From NCBI RefSeq assembly GCF_000715075.1, contig NC_134096.1, forward strand, positions 116,062,698 to 116,126,697: 64,000 bases of DNA, written 5' to 3'. Below are positions 12,101 to 24,100 of this stretch, in pieces; the stretch's first letter is position 1; each line of letters starts with the position of its first letter. Source of the DNA: Nicotiana tabacum. Taxonomy: Eukaryota > Streptophyta > Magnoliopsida > Solanales > Solanaceae. The position numbers and the translations under genes were made by a program. Under the pieces are notes generated by a model. It was not told the origin of the DNA and made no database searches. It was given only the letters and a program-made list of their open reading frames with translations.

Positions 12101-15100
12101 CTCAAGCTTCAGAAATTCTTGTCAGAGGAAACAAGTGGTTCGATGGAAATTTCTTAAAGTTAGACAGATGGGTGGAGCACGACGGGTGTCTCGACCCTCG
12201 TTTCATTGGCGAAACATTGGTGGGTCTCCCGGTGCATCTCTGATGTCTTGACCTATTCAAGAAGGTTGGGAAAATCTGTGGGGTTTTTATTGATGTCACT
12301 TGCAGTTTACACGATCTCTCGCGAGTAAGGATTGTGGTGAGGAAAGGGGGTAGAATCCCTGTCTCCACTGTGGTGGAAGATGGCTACTTGAGTTATAGGG
12401 TTTGGTTGAGCCCTGAATTTCGCCCTATCTTTATGCCTGTGATATTGGCGGAAGAAAAGGGAAGGTCAAATAGAAAGGAGGGAAGGGGAAATCAATCTCT
12501 GAGGGGAGAGGAGGGCTCACCGGATCAGTGGACTAAGCTGGAATAAGACGTTAGATTGAGATGTGACGGAAGGTTTGAATTTGGGAGAAGAAGACAAAAT
12601 TTTAACAGGAGGAAAAGACGTGAATGAGTTAGTGATGCGGGCTGGAAAGGCAGAATGGGCCGGTTCTCTATTAACTATTATAGGGTCGGGCAAGATTTCA
12701 GCAAGTATAGGCCTGGGCCTCCACACATGGGCCCAATAACTTTTCCCAATTCTATTAGAATTGATCCAAAGGGCCCCAGATTATATCAAGCTGCGTCCGA
12801 TAATGCTCCTAAACATATGGGAGCAGTCACTCCTCCTTTTGCTAATGATGCCTCACACAATGGTATTTCTTCACCAAGCACTAGTGACCTGCGCCCCTCT
12901 TCGGCCACTGCTCCAGGGGCAGCACCGGCTAAAGCTGGTGGTGTTATTCCACGGCCCCCCGCCTCTGATGGACCCAGCTCCATCGCCCCTTCATCTCCCC
13001 CTGTGCTTAGCTATGCTGAGGTTACAATACAATCTTCTTCCTCTTCTGGGGAGATTGTTGCGCTTGCCCCAATTGATGTCAGTGGCGGGCCAGTAATACC
13101 AGTTAATAAGACGCCAAGGGCTCCATCACGATACACTGCCAGAGAGGCACTAATTTCAGAGGTTGGTGCCTCTCAAGGAAACGACGAGATCCACCCAGCA
13201 CCCACAGTTCCTATTGCTAGCAATGCTATGGTCTTGCATTCCTCTGGTTGGGGCAAGGAAAAGGTAATTACAGAAGACGCATGTCCAATTTCGTCACGGA
13301 TTGGAGAAGGGGATATGTCCTTCTGGATGGAGGATAAACTATTAAACTTTGGGAAGTTCTTAGGTGTTTCTTTTGAAGGGAAGGAAGATAGGGTGCTAGA
13401 ACTGTTGAGGGAGATTGAGCAACAGCCTTGTTACGAAGGCGCAGGGAGGGAGTTGGGTAAAGGTGTTAAGCAAAATAACTTAGGGGATGTAGTGGTGTAT
13501 CAGAGAAGGGGTCGAGTGTGTGACAGGGAGAAAGGGACCTCGGCTAGGGGGTGGGGAAATGGGGGCTATTGTTGCTTATGGAAGTTAAGATTCTTTCATG
13601 GAATGTTAGGGGGATGAATGACCCAAACAAAAGGGCCATCATCAAAGTGGGAGTTAGGGAGTGGGGTGCCAACCTAGTTTGTTTTCAGGAGACCAAAATG
13701 GAAGCTTTGTCGGATGCGATCGTGAGAAGTGTTTGGGGAGGTAGTTGGGTGAAATATGACTGGGTCCCAGCAGCGGGAAGTGCCGGGGGCATTCTACTTA
13801 CGTGGGATGATAGAAGCTTGGAGGTAAAGGAGATTAGGAAGGGAGTTTTTTCCTTAGCAGCTCTCGTCAAAGATAGAGTGAGTGGGGTGGAGTGGGGTTT
13901 TGGGGGAGTGTACGGGCCGGTAGGGGAAGGGTCCAAGGTGTCTTTCTGGGAGGAACTGGCCAATATTATGGGGGAATGGGACATTCCATGGGTTCTAGGG
14001 GGATACTTTAACACTATTAGATTCCCGAAGGAGAGATTAGGGTGCAATTTGATTTCGAGGGCCATGGAGGAGTTTTCTGATTTCATCAATGATCACCTTC
14101 TCATTGATCTTCCTCTGTCAGGGGAAAGGTTTACTTGGGCCAGGGCGGAGGATTCCAACTCAAGGTCTAGACTCGATAGATTTCTGATATCGCCCTCCCG
14201 GGATGAGCTGGTGCCGAATGTGTTGCAGATTCCTTTAGCTAGGCTGACTTGGATCATTTGCCTATCTTGCTAGATGGATGCAGAGGGAGGGGTGCGTGCT
14301 CCCTTCCGATTCGAGAACATGTGGTTGAAAGTGCCAGGATTTGGTGATAAAGTGAAAGAATGGTGGATCAGCTATGGGGTATTAGGGTCACCCTCATTCC
14401 GTCTGTCGAAGAAACTCAAATTGCTCAAGGGAGATATTATTAGGTGGAAAAAGGAGGTCTTCGGGAGGGTGGAGGTCAAAATGAGGGAGCTTATGCATGA
14501 ATTGGGGGGGAATTAGAGAGAGGGAAAATGGCGAGGGAGCTAGATGAATCTGAGAAAGTGAGATTGGGAGAGGTTAAGAGGGAAATAGTCGAGTTGGCAA
14601 TAGCTCAGGAGACTAGTTGGCGACAAAAATCAAGAGCGCTCTGGTTAAAGGAGGGGGATTCGAATACCAAATTTTTCCACAGGGTTGCGGTTGCAAATCG
14701 AAGGAGAAACTTCATAGAGTTCTTAGTTGTGGATGGGGTGAGGATTGAGGGAGATGAGGAGGTAAAATGAGCGATAGTGGGGTTTTATGAGAACTTATAC
14801 AAAGAGGAAGTTAGTTGGAGGCCTACTCGGGGGGAATATAGTTCAACCACATAGGGGAAGGAGACAGTGAGTGGCTAGAAAGAGCTTTCGAGGAGGAGGA
14901 GGTGCACGATGCTGTGTCGAGTTGTGCTGGTGATAAGGCCCCCGGGCCTGATGGTTTCTCCTTGGCCTTCTTCCAGCTCTGTTGGGACACCATTAAGGGG
15001 GAGTTGATGGAAGCCAGGGGGAGTTGATGGAAGCCATCGAATACTTCCATGTGAATGGTGCTTTCGAGAGAAGCATCAATGCTTCTTTTATTACCATTGT

Positions 15101-18100
15101 GCCTAAGAAAGAAGGTGCATCTTGTATCAGAGACTACAGGCCTATCAGTCTAGTGGGGAGCATTTACAAGATTATTTCTAAAATGCTCTCGAACAGACTC
15201 AATAAGGTTCTTGACGTGTCTGTTTCGTCCTCCCAGAATGCGTTTGTGGAAGGTAGGCAAATCCTGGATGCTGCTCTGGTGGCAAATGAACTTGTAGACT
15301 CCAGAAGGAAAAATAGAGAACCCGGCTTACTGTGCAAGTTGGAGCTTGAGAAGGCTTTCGACCATGTCAATTGGGAGTTCCTGGACTTCATTATGAAGCA
15401 GATGGGGTTTGGGGAAAGATGGAGGGGATGGATCAAGTTCTGCATTTCCTCAGTCAGATTCTCTGTCCTGGTTAATGGTAGCCCGTGTGGTTTCTTTGGC
15501 AGCTCCAGGGGGCTCAGGCAAGGTGACCCTCTATCTCCCATGCTATTCATTTTAGTGATGGATGCTCTGAGTAAAATGATGGATCGTGCGGCGAGTGGAG
15601 GCTTCTTGAGAAGATTCTCAGCTCCGATCGGGGTGCTCAGTGCCCGAAGGGTCTCTCATTTGCTTTTTGCGGATGACACCCTGGTTTTCTGTGATGCCGA
15701 TATGGATCAGTTGACCTGCCTGAAGCAGGTACTATAGTGGTTTCAGATAGTATCAGGACTCAAAATCAACCTCGGTAAGTGTGAGATTTTTCCGGTGAGT
15801 GAGGTTGCTAACACTGATGCTTTGTCTCATGTTCTCGGATGCAAGTTGGGCTCGCTTCCCACTACTTACCTGGGTCTACCATTGGGCGCTTTGCAAAAGG
15901 ATACTACGATTTGGAATCCAGTCATTGAAAGGGTTGAAAAACGATTAACAGGCTGGCAGAAACGGTACTTGTCAAAACGCGGTAAGGAACATTGTTGCAA
16001 GCACCTGTGAGCATCAAAGAAAAACTGGAGCGGCTTCAAAGGAATTTTCTTTGGGATGCGGCAGATGAAACTGGAAAGTTTCAGCTAGTGAATTGGCAGA
16101 CAGTCACTTCCCCAAAGAAGTGGGGTGGACTTGGAGTAAAAGATCTCAGGGTATTCAACAGAGCTTTGCTGGAGAAGTGGCTGTGGAGATTCGGGGTAGA
16201 AGAGCATGCTCTATGGAGGGAGGTCATAGCAGAAAAGTACGATTCCACGAGAGGGGGGTGGAGGACCAAGGCAATCACAGCACCGTTCGGGTGTGGCATG
16301 TGGAGGAACATCATGAAGAACTGGGAAGCTTTCTATGGCAACATCACTTACAGGGTGGGAGATGGAAGGAGAATCAGCTTTTGGAATCACAGGTGGTGTG
16401 GAGAGGATACTCTGAGGGTCTCTTTCCCCACGTCTTCAGAGTTTCAAACCAGAAGGAATTGATGGTCCAACAAATTCGCAAGGAGCATGAAGGGGGATAG
16501 TAAGGGACCTCTCTTTTAGAAGGAACATGCAAGATTTGGAGATTGCGGAGCTCCAAAATTTGTTGGCACTGCTATACGGGCAAGACATGCCCCATCCATT
16601 TTGCGATTCTTGGAGATGGGGGTTGCGTGGCGATGGCTTGTCACCGTAAAGTCCTTTTACCAGAGTATGTTGGTGAGAGAGGAGGCTACTTTTCCATACT
16701 CATCGATCTGGATTCCTAAGGCGCCCACGAAGGTGTGCTTCTTTGCATGGCTAGCAGCGAGGGGAGTGATTTTGATAGCTGAAAATCTGCGAAAGAGAGG
16801 AATTACACATGTTAGTTGGTGCTACATGTGTAAAAGCTCAGGGGAAGAAGTTGATCATCTTATGCTGCATTGCCCTGTGTCCTGGGGTTTGTGGAGGGCA
16901 ATCCTGAATCTTTTTGGTGTTCAATGGGTGATGCCAAACACTGTAAAGGAAATGCTATATAGCTGGGCCGGTTTCCGTAGAAGAAGCAAGCAAAAGGCGT
17001 GGAAGTTCGCCCCGTTAGCTCTCATGTGGTTAGTCTGGGGAGAGAGAAATAGGAGAGTTTTTGAGGGGATTGAGTCTCCGTTTTCATATATCTTAAGAAA
17101 AGTCTTTTATCTTTGATCGCTTTCTGGTGCACACATATAGCCCCTACTTGTGTAGAAGATTGGGCGTCTTTTGTAGAGAATCATGTTCTGATGTAAATTC
17201 TCTACTTTTTTGTATACTTCCTGTATACGGGAGTTTTTTCTCCCTTTTGATTAATACAATTTACCTTATAAAAAAAAAGGCCTTCTGATTCACGTCGTGT
17301 ACCAATTGTCTGTCCCGTACTGCGGTCCTGCATAATAAAAGAATCGTCAATAAAATATATACCACAATAGAGGGCACGAGTCAAACGACTAATAAATGCA
17401 AGACTAAAAGGACAACCATGGACATAAAGAACGGAATCTAGGGTGATAGAAGACAAAGGATTAGCTTGTCCAACTCCTTTTGCCTTAGTTTGACATCCAT
17501 TGGCTAAAGTAACAATGGGAAGAGACTGTGAATATGCAATATTCGACAAAAGTGATATATTACCAGAGATGTGATCAGAAACGCCTGAGTCCATAACCCA
17601 TGGCCCAAGAGTACTAGACTGGGAAACACAAGCAAAAGAATTACCAGCAACAAAAGTATCAGTCTGAGCAACCGAGGCTACTTGTGGAGATGTCTGCTTA
17701 CTTGCTCGATACTGAAGGAGCTCATTATATTCTTCTTTCGATAAAGAAAATCCCTGGTTACTTGTAGTCTCGGTCTGAGCAATGTAAGCATTTTTGGGTG
17801 GACGACCATGTAAGGAATATCACATTTCACGTGTGTGTCCAAGTTTGTGACAATAAGAACTCTTGGGTCTAGATCTTCCAAAACGACCTCCTCCTCGTCT
17901 ATTCTCCATAGTTTGAGACGCTCGAACATCCACTGTCTTGAATGTGAGAACAGAGGAATCAAGTATCTGTGATGAGATCATTGGGTGACTTGGTGCTGCA
18001 GCAAGGCGGAGTAATCAAGAGAATAATTCATCAACTGTGGGGACAGTCGGACTAGCCAAAATCTGGTCGCGTACTGAATCAAGATTATTAGGAAGTCCAG

Positions 18101-21100
18101 CAAGGGTAAGAACTAGAAACATCTTATGTCGCTGCTCTTGTTATTTTTCAACACTAGCAGAAACTGACATCAACTTCTCAAATTCCTCCATGACTGCCTG
18201 AACTTGACCCAAGTAAGTAGACATATCTAATTCCTGCTTCTTTAAGTTTGTCATCCGCGATATCACATCATAGAAGCGAGATATGTCATTAGTGTATAAG
18301 GTATGAGCCTTTGTCCAAACCAAATAACATGTCTGGAATGGACGAAACAAGGGCATCAACTTGGAATCAATAGATCGCCACAAGATGCTACATAACTGAG
18401 CATCGATCTTTGCCCAAAGTGCTATTATCGCCTTTTCATCTCCTTCGCTAGACTGTTTGATTAGATGATCTTGAACACCTTGACCTTTACACCACAACTC
18501 GACAGATGAAGCCCAAGCAAAGTAGTTTGAACTTCCCATTAAAGGTTCCGAGGTAATCATAACACTAGAGCTTCCAGAACTCATGTTTCTAGACCCAAAA
18601 ACATCAAATCCCAAAGACATCATTGCAAATTATTACCAAATAAGAGAAAGAATCAACCATAATCCACTGAAACAGAGTAAGGAAGTACTGTAGTCGTCGG
18701 AAGCTTACTGTAGCTGACGAAAAAACACTGTTCACGCCGGAAAAATATAAAAGTGGTCGGAATTTGGTGTAACCTGGATGGGTAGGCTCGGAATTCCCTT
18801 GCGAACAATCTGTCCCAAATAAATTTTTCCAAAAAGTGACCGGAAAGGCCCCACGCGCCGGCGCGTGGGAGCGCGTGGGGGGTCTTCTGACGGAGATATT
18901 TTTATGGGTTGGTCGCCGGAGGCCGATCTACTTCGTGGTAGTATTGGTTTTTGCACAACACTGACGAAAAATAGCTTTTTTATTTACTGCGGCAGATCTG
19001 TGTTTACCGGAAAAAAGACTTCCGGTTGACTGATTTCTCCTCCCGGAATCGCTGGAATTTATGCACAGCGATAAATCTCTCACGATTGCTTTGATACCAT
19101 GTGAGAAAGCACGGGAGAAAATATATTATTGATATTAGATACTCAATACAATACAAGAGTTCCTTATTTATAGCTATACTTTACAAGGACATATTACTCC
19201 TATTCTAATGTGGGACAAGACTACATTATGTACATATCTGAAAACTAACATTTATTTCCGGCGACCTTTCGGCCAATTTCTGTTTATCAGCAGTCACCTG
19301 GTTTTGTTGCTCAGGGGGAGTCTAGTTGCCTTGTATGTCGAATGATCAGCTTGCAGATATTTTCACCAAGTCCCTCACTGGTCCTTGTATTAGTTACATA
19401 TGTAACAAGCTCGATACATATTTGTATGCACCGGCTTGAGGGGGAGTGTTAGATAGTTATGTATAAATAGTCCTAGTCCCATATGTTGAGGGGGAGTAGA
19501 ATATGTCCTAGTCCCATATGTAGGAGTATAATATACCCTAGTCCCATATGTAGTAGGAGTAGAATATGTATTAAATATAGGGCTCATTGTATCATTGTTA
19601 AAAATATAAATTTTTCTCCCGTGCATTCTTACAAAAATATAAAATATTTCCCAATATGATTCTGAGATTTGAATTTATTGTACTAAAAATGTCTCCTTGA
19701 GCCGAGGGGCTATCGGAAACAACCTCTCTACCTCCACAAGGTAGGGGTAAGGTCTGCGTACAAACTGCCCTCTCCAGACCCAACTTGTGGGATTACACTA
19801 GGTTTTTTGTTGTTGTTGTTGTATACTAAAAATGTCTCCCATTTTGAGTCTAAGATATAGATTTATTATACTGTGTGTAATTCAAGTTTGTCTCGAGTTT
19901 GAGGTTGTTAATTAGATTGTTGCTACATTGAGTCGTGCTTGAACTTGTCTACATTTGTTCGAGGTGAGAACTCCAACTTGAAGCTAGTTTGATATTTGAG
20001 CTTGAGTTTGAAGTTGAGTAGTATAATAGCTCAAGGAGCTCAAGGATGAACGACTGAGCTCGACTTGATCCAATTTCCATCTATGGATGGCTCTCATTTC
20101 CTTAGTGATTATGCAAACGGCTAGCAAGGCATTTGCTTTAGTGAAATCTACACAACTAAGATGATATAGGACACACTTCCCATTGGACAAAGATGCATGT
20201 TGCAGGTTGAAATAAGAAAAGGATAAACATAAGGAAGCTTAGGATTAAGATACCAAAGAAAGAATGTGGCACCGGCATTCAATGAAGTTCTTAAAATAGA
20301 ATTTTGATATGATGGACTTCTCATTTGCATCTTTTTATCTTTTGGTTTTTGAAGATGATAAGCTGTGTGTGGCAATTAATTTCCACCTGCTTGCTGAACA
20401 AGCTCTAATTACTGTGTTTCTTTGTTCCTGTTCCAGTTTCATTTCTTCGAAGATTAGATTCATTATCAATTAGAAGTTTTAATTTTGAAGGACACTAGGC
20501 AAAACTAACATGGAAGGAAGTATGACATAAGCAAACAACTTTTAAACTTACATTCAGCAAAATAATCAGTGTTATGAGTGCTTAGAACTCGCATGTTCTC
20601 TTCAGAAGAATCACCATGAGATGTTCTCGCAGTGACCATGTAGACAACGTTTTAAATAACTTCTAAAGATAGATTTTACAACGATCCCATCTCTCTTATA
20701 GTTGAGGCTTAGTTGTTGTTGTTGACAAATTTTACAATGTAGGTTAGTAGATTAGCCACTTTATTTACTTTAATATTTCAGTTGTTACTTTAATGCACTT
20801 TTAGGTCTCCTTATCCTTTTCTTTTTAGAATATTCTGTTGATCTTTCTTCCACTGTACCTGCAGGGAACAACAGATCTCTACAACAAGCATCTCATCAAG
20901 GATGGCCGTTAGTTGTGAGTGTATTGAACTTTTGCATCAATAGAAATGTATAGTCCATTATGGTGTTTCAGTTAGGTTTCAACTTTAAGTTTATTCATTC
21001 CTTTTATATTCAACCGAGGGAATTGGCCCAGCTCCCCCTGTCATTAACTATCAAGTTGTAAATGCTAGTGTAATAGTACCGACTCAAAAGGAACAATTTT

Positions 21101-24100
21101 TGAGAACTACATTCTCTCCTCAACAGGATGTTTTACCAGAAGTGGCAGTTCAAACATTGGATGAGCTCAACTTTCCGGCCCCTGCAAGTTCTGGTGATTT
21201 CAATTGTATGCTCATTCAAGCTGGCTCGAGTCGCAAAGATGCAGGAGTAAGTTGAATACTCAACTAATCATGTCGCTCCTATTGATTGTAGCATGCTGCA
21301 ATTATTTTAGCCGTGAAATAGACCATGGGTTGCTATTCAGTATTTTATGTTCTGTGAAATCACTTTGTACATCAAGTTATCAGTTGTCAAAATAAGAGCA
21401 GTAAATTAAAACTCTATAAAGAAAGAGCCTATGTAGCAGAAAGAAAAAGAGGAAAAAACTTCAAAGTATTTGCAAAGCAATAACCAGATTGAGGACAAAA
21501 TAAAGACTATCCTACTATACTGATGTGACTGAGATCTTTTTCCTGCCTCACTATTTCTTCTGTTTGTCTTCTTCTGGTGTCGAACAGATGCTTGGTGATA
21601 AAAATAAAAGAACCCTGGAGAATTTACCAGTTGACCAGCAAATATTAGCTCCTATAGGAGGAAAGCAAATTGCAGTGCAGGAGCAAGTGAACCAGCTGAG
21701 ACTGCAGTCTTCAAATAAGGTTGGCCTTAGATCATAAAGAAAGTAACTGATTTTATTTGAACATCTTGAAATTTCAGCAATATTTTAGCAGTACAAGAGT
21801 TGATGGAGACATTTTCATCTTCCCCTATTTAACCACTGATTTATTTACATATGCTTTGATTCAGAGGGGCAGAAAGAGGAAAGCTTCACCGAGTTCTCTG
21901 GCAGCTGTAAGATAATTTTTGTGCATCTACTTCTTAAAGCCCTTCATGTGCTGGTGTTTTCATTTCACTCTACCACTGACATCTGCATCTTGTTGGGGAT
22001 TGGACTTCCCTTTCTTAATTTGTTCTCGTCTCTCTGTCACCTTTATAGTCACTTGAACGAATGGTCGTCAACTTTATTCTTGCTCATTTAATATATTCCT
22101 GTCATGTAGGTTGGGAAAGTGAAAGCTACTACCGATCGTATTACGAATGACACTATTAACAGCTACTTATCCCGGGGAGATGCTGGTCTGATTGGTGCAA
22201 GTAATTCACTCACTGCATTGAGGAAAAGTATTGCTGCTTGCATTGAATCTGACCGGAAAGGTAGGTTACAACAAGCTTAATGGGTAAAAAAAGAAATTCA
22301 ATATTAGAAAGGTAGTAATTTAGATAATTGACAACCATTAGTCTGCATTGAGGAGAAGTTTTTCTGCTCTCACTCAATCTGAATGGAAAGGTAGGTTACA
22401 ACAAGCTAACAGTTAACAGTGATGTAAAAGAGGGAAAATGTCTATCTTGCAATACATTATCCCATCAGGGGTTCTTACTTTTTTCAAGGAGCAGTAAATA
22501 ACTAGTATTTAGCAATACATAATTCCATCAGGAATTAAGGGTGATACTGTTATCTCCATATCATTCCCTGCTTTATTCTTCCAGATGCCAATAGTGTTTT
22601 AGGGACTACTGGAAGATTCATTGCACATATCTGAAGGTGTATAGTTGATGTATGATAAATGTACTTTGTCATGAACCTCTTTTGCTCAAAAGCAAGTAGT
22701 GATCTGTTAGTTTCTCATGGTGGCTAATAGATGGTGTCATCTGTACGTTTCTTGTGAAATTTGCATGTAGGATTTGAGATCAAGCTCTGTAGCTACTAGT
22801 TATCGGCATAAAGGATAATTGAGTTCTTTTTACTTTGCAGGCATCTCTGCTAAAGAGATTGGAAGTCTTCACGCAACACGCAGCGAGCTCCTATGTTGCC
22901 ACTTCCATTCACAAGGGAAGTTGTTGGCTGCTGCTGGACACGAGGTTTGTCATATTAATCTTCTGCAGAACTGTGATGATATAGGATGCAGCCAAGGTAC
23001 TACCTCTATTTTCCATAATAAATTTCATTTGAGTCAATATTTGAGGAACTACGGTGTTGCTAAAACATCTTGTGAGATGGCACGGGAGAAAATATGTTAT
23101 TGATATATTGAATGAATGAATAATACTACACAAGAGGTCCTTATTTATAGCTATACTATACTAAGACATACTACTCCTCTCCCAATGTGGGACAATACTA
23201 CACTATATACATGCTGTAAATTAACACTCCCCCTCAAGCCGGTGCATACAAATCATATGTACCGAGCTTGTTACATATATAACTAATACGAGGACCAGTG
23301 AGAGACTTGGTGAAGATATCTGCAAGTTGATCATTTGACCTCACAAACTTTGTAGCAATCTATCCTGAAAGTATCTTTTCTCTAACGAAGTGACAATCAA
23401 TCTCAATGTGTTATAGTTTTCTCATGGAACACCGGATTTGATGCAATATGAATGGCAGCTTGATTATCGCACACAAGTTCCATCCGACTGATTTCACCAA
23501 ATTTCAACTCCTTGAGCAATTGGTTGGTCCAGACTAGCTCACATGTTGCCATAGCCATTGCTCGATATTCTGCTTCTGCACTAGACCGAGCAACTACATT
23601 CTGTTTCTTGCTCTTCCAGGACACCAAATTTCCTCCTACTAAAACACAATATCCAGACGTAGAACGTCTATCAGAAGGTGATCCTGCCCAATCAGCATCT
23701 GAGTATCCAATGATCTGCTCATGACCTCGATCCTCAAAGAGTAACCCTTTGCCTGGAGCCGATTTTATATATCGAATAATGCGGACAACTGCATCCCAAT
23801 GACTATCACAGGGAGAATTCATAAACTGACTTACCACACTCACAGGATAGGAAATGTCGGGTCTAGTCACTGTGAGATAATTTAATTTTCCAACCAGCCG
23901 CCTATAGCTTGCAGGATCGCTAAGCGGCTCCCCCTGTCCTGGCATAAGTTTAGAATTCGGATCCATCAGAGTGTCAACAGGTCTGCAACCTATCATCCCC
24001 GTCTCCTCAAGAATGTCTAAAGCATATTTTCTTTGAGAAATAACAATACCTGAGCTAGACTGGGCAACCTCAATACCCAGAAAGTACTTCAATCTGCCTA

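Larger units (their letters stand above)
11293..17277 (+). mobile_element. L1-type LINE inserted in the minus-strand copia element
   Basis: The element is flanked by direct repeats GGCCTTCTGATT (11281-11292 and 17278-17289) and ends in an A-run, both hallmarks of target-primed reverse transcription. Order on the + strand: 5' region, ORF1 with a DUF4283 domain, and ORF2 with AP-endonuclease, reverse transcriptase and zf-RVT regions. At about 6 kb it is nearly full length. Both ORFs carry stops and frameshifts. It splits the copia coding region between protease and integrase. Confidence 0.9.
7978..19250 (-). mobile_element. Ty1-copia retrotransposon, minus strand, decayed, interrupted by a LINE
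   Basis: LTRs of 151 bp lie at 7978-8128 and 19100-19250, starting TGTGAGA and ending TAACA on the + strand. The primer-binding site (TGGTATCAAAGC, minus strand) adjoins the right LTR, and the purine tract adjoins the left LTR. The polyprotein reads right to left: gag (about 18141-18623), zinc-knuckle region and protease (17278-17962), integrase (10700-11292), reverse transcriptase (9300-10140), RNase H (8335-9036) and C-terminus (8123-8332). Frameshifts and stops occur throughout. A LINE interrupts the region after the protease. Instead of a 5-bp target duplication, about 143 bp of the host element is repeated on both sides. Confidence 0.85.
6979..19633 (+). mobile_element. Non-autonomous Ty1-copia LTR retrotransposon (outer layer of nest)
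   Basis: The element is bounded by LTRs at 6979-7199 and 19447-19633 and by perfect 5-bp target duplications AAAAT (6974-6978 and 19634-19638). A primer-binding site TGGTATCAGAGC (complementary to initiator-Met tRNA) follows the left LTR at 7200-7211, and a purine tract GAGGGGGAG precedes the right LTR. Between leader and tail, the only coding remnant joins a reverse-transcriptase fragment (PSGFVAQG...GLVCR) directly to the polyprotein C-terminus ([10 protein letters not shown]), so nearly all of gag-pol has been deleted. A full minus-strand copia element (7978-19250) is inserted near its 3' end. Confidence 0.8.

Noticed and set aside
12655..13617. Independent Pro/Ser-rich gene
   Set aside because: It continues LINE ORF1 after two stop codons and precedes ORF2 in the expected order.
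22945..22968. A 24-base intron in exon 12
   Set aside because: Too short for a plant intron, and removing it does not restore the frame of the WD motif; better explained as a deletion scar.
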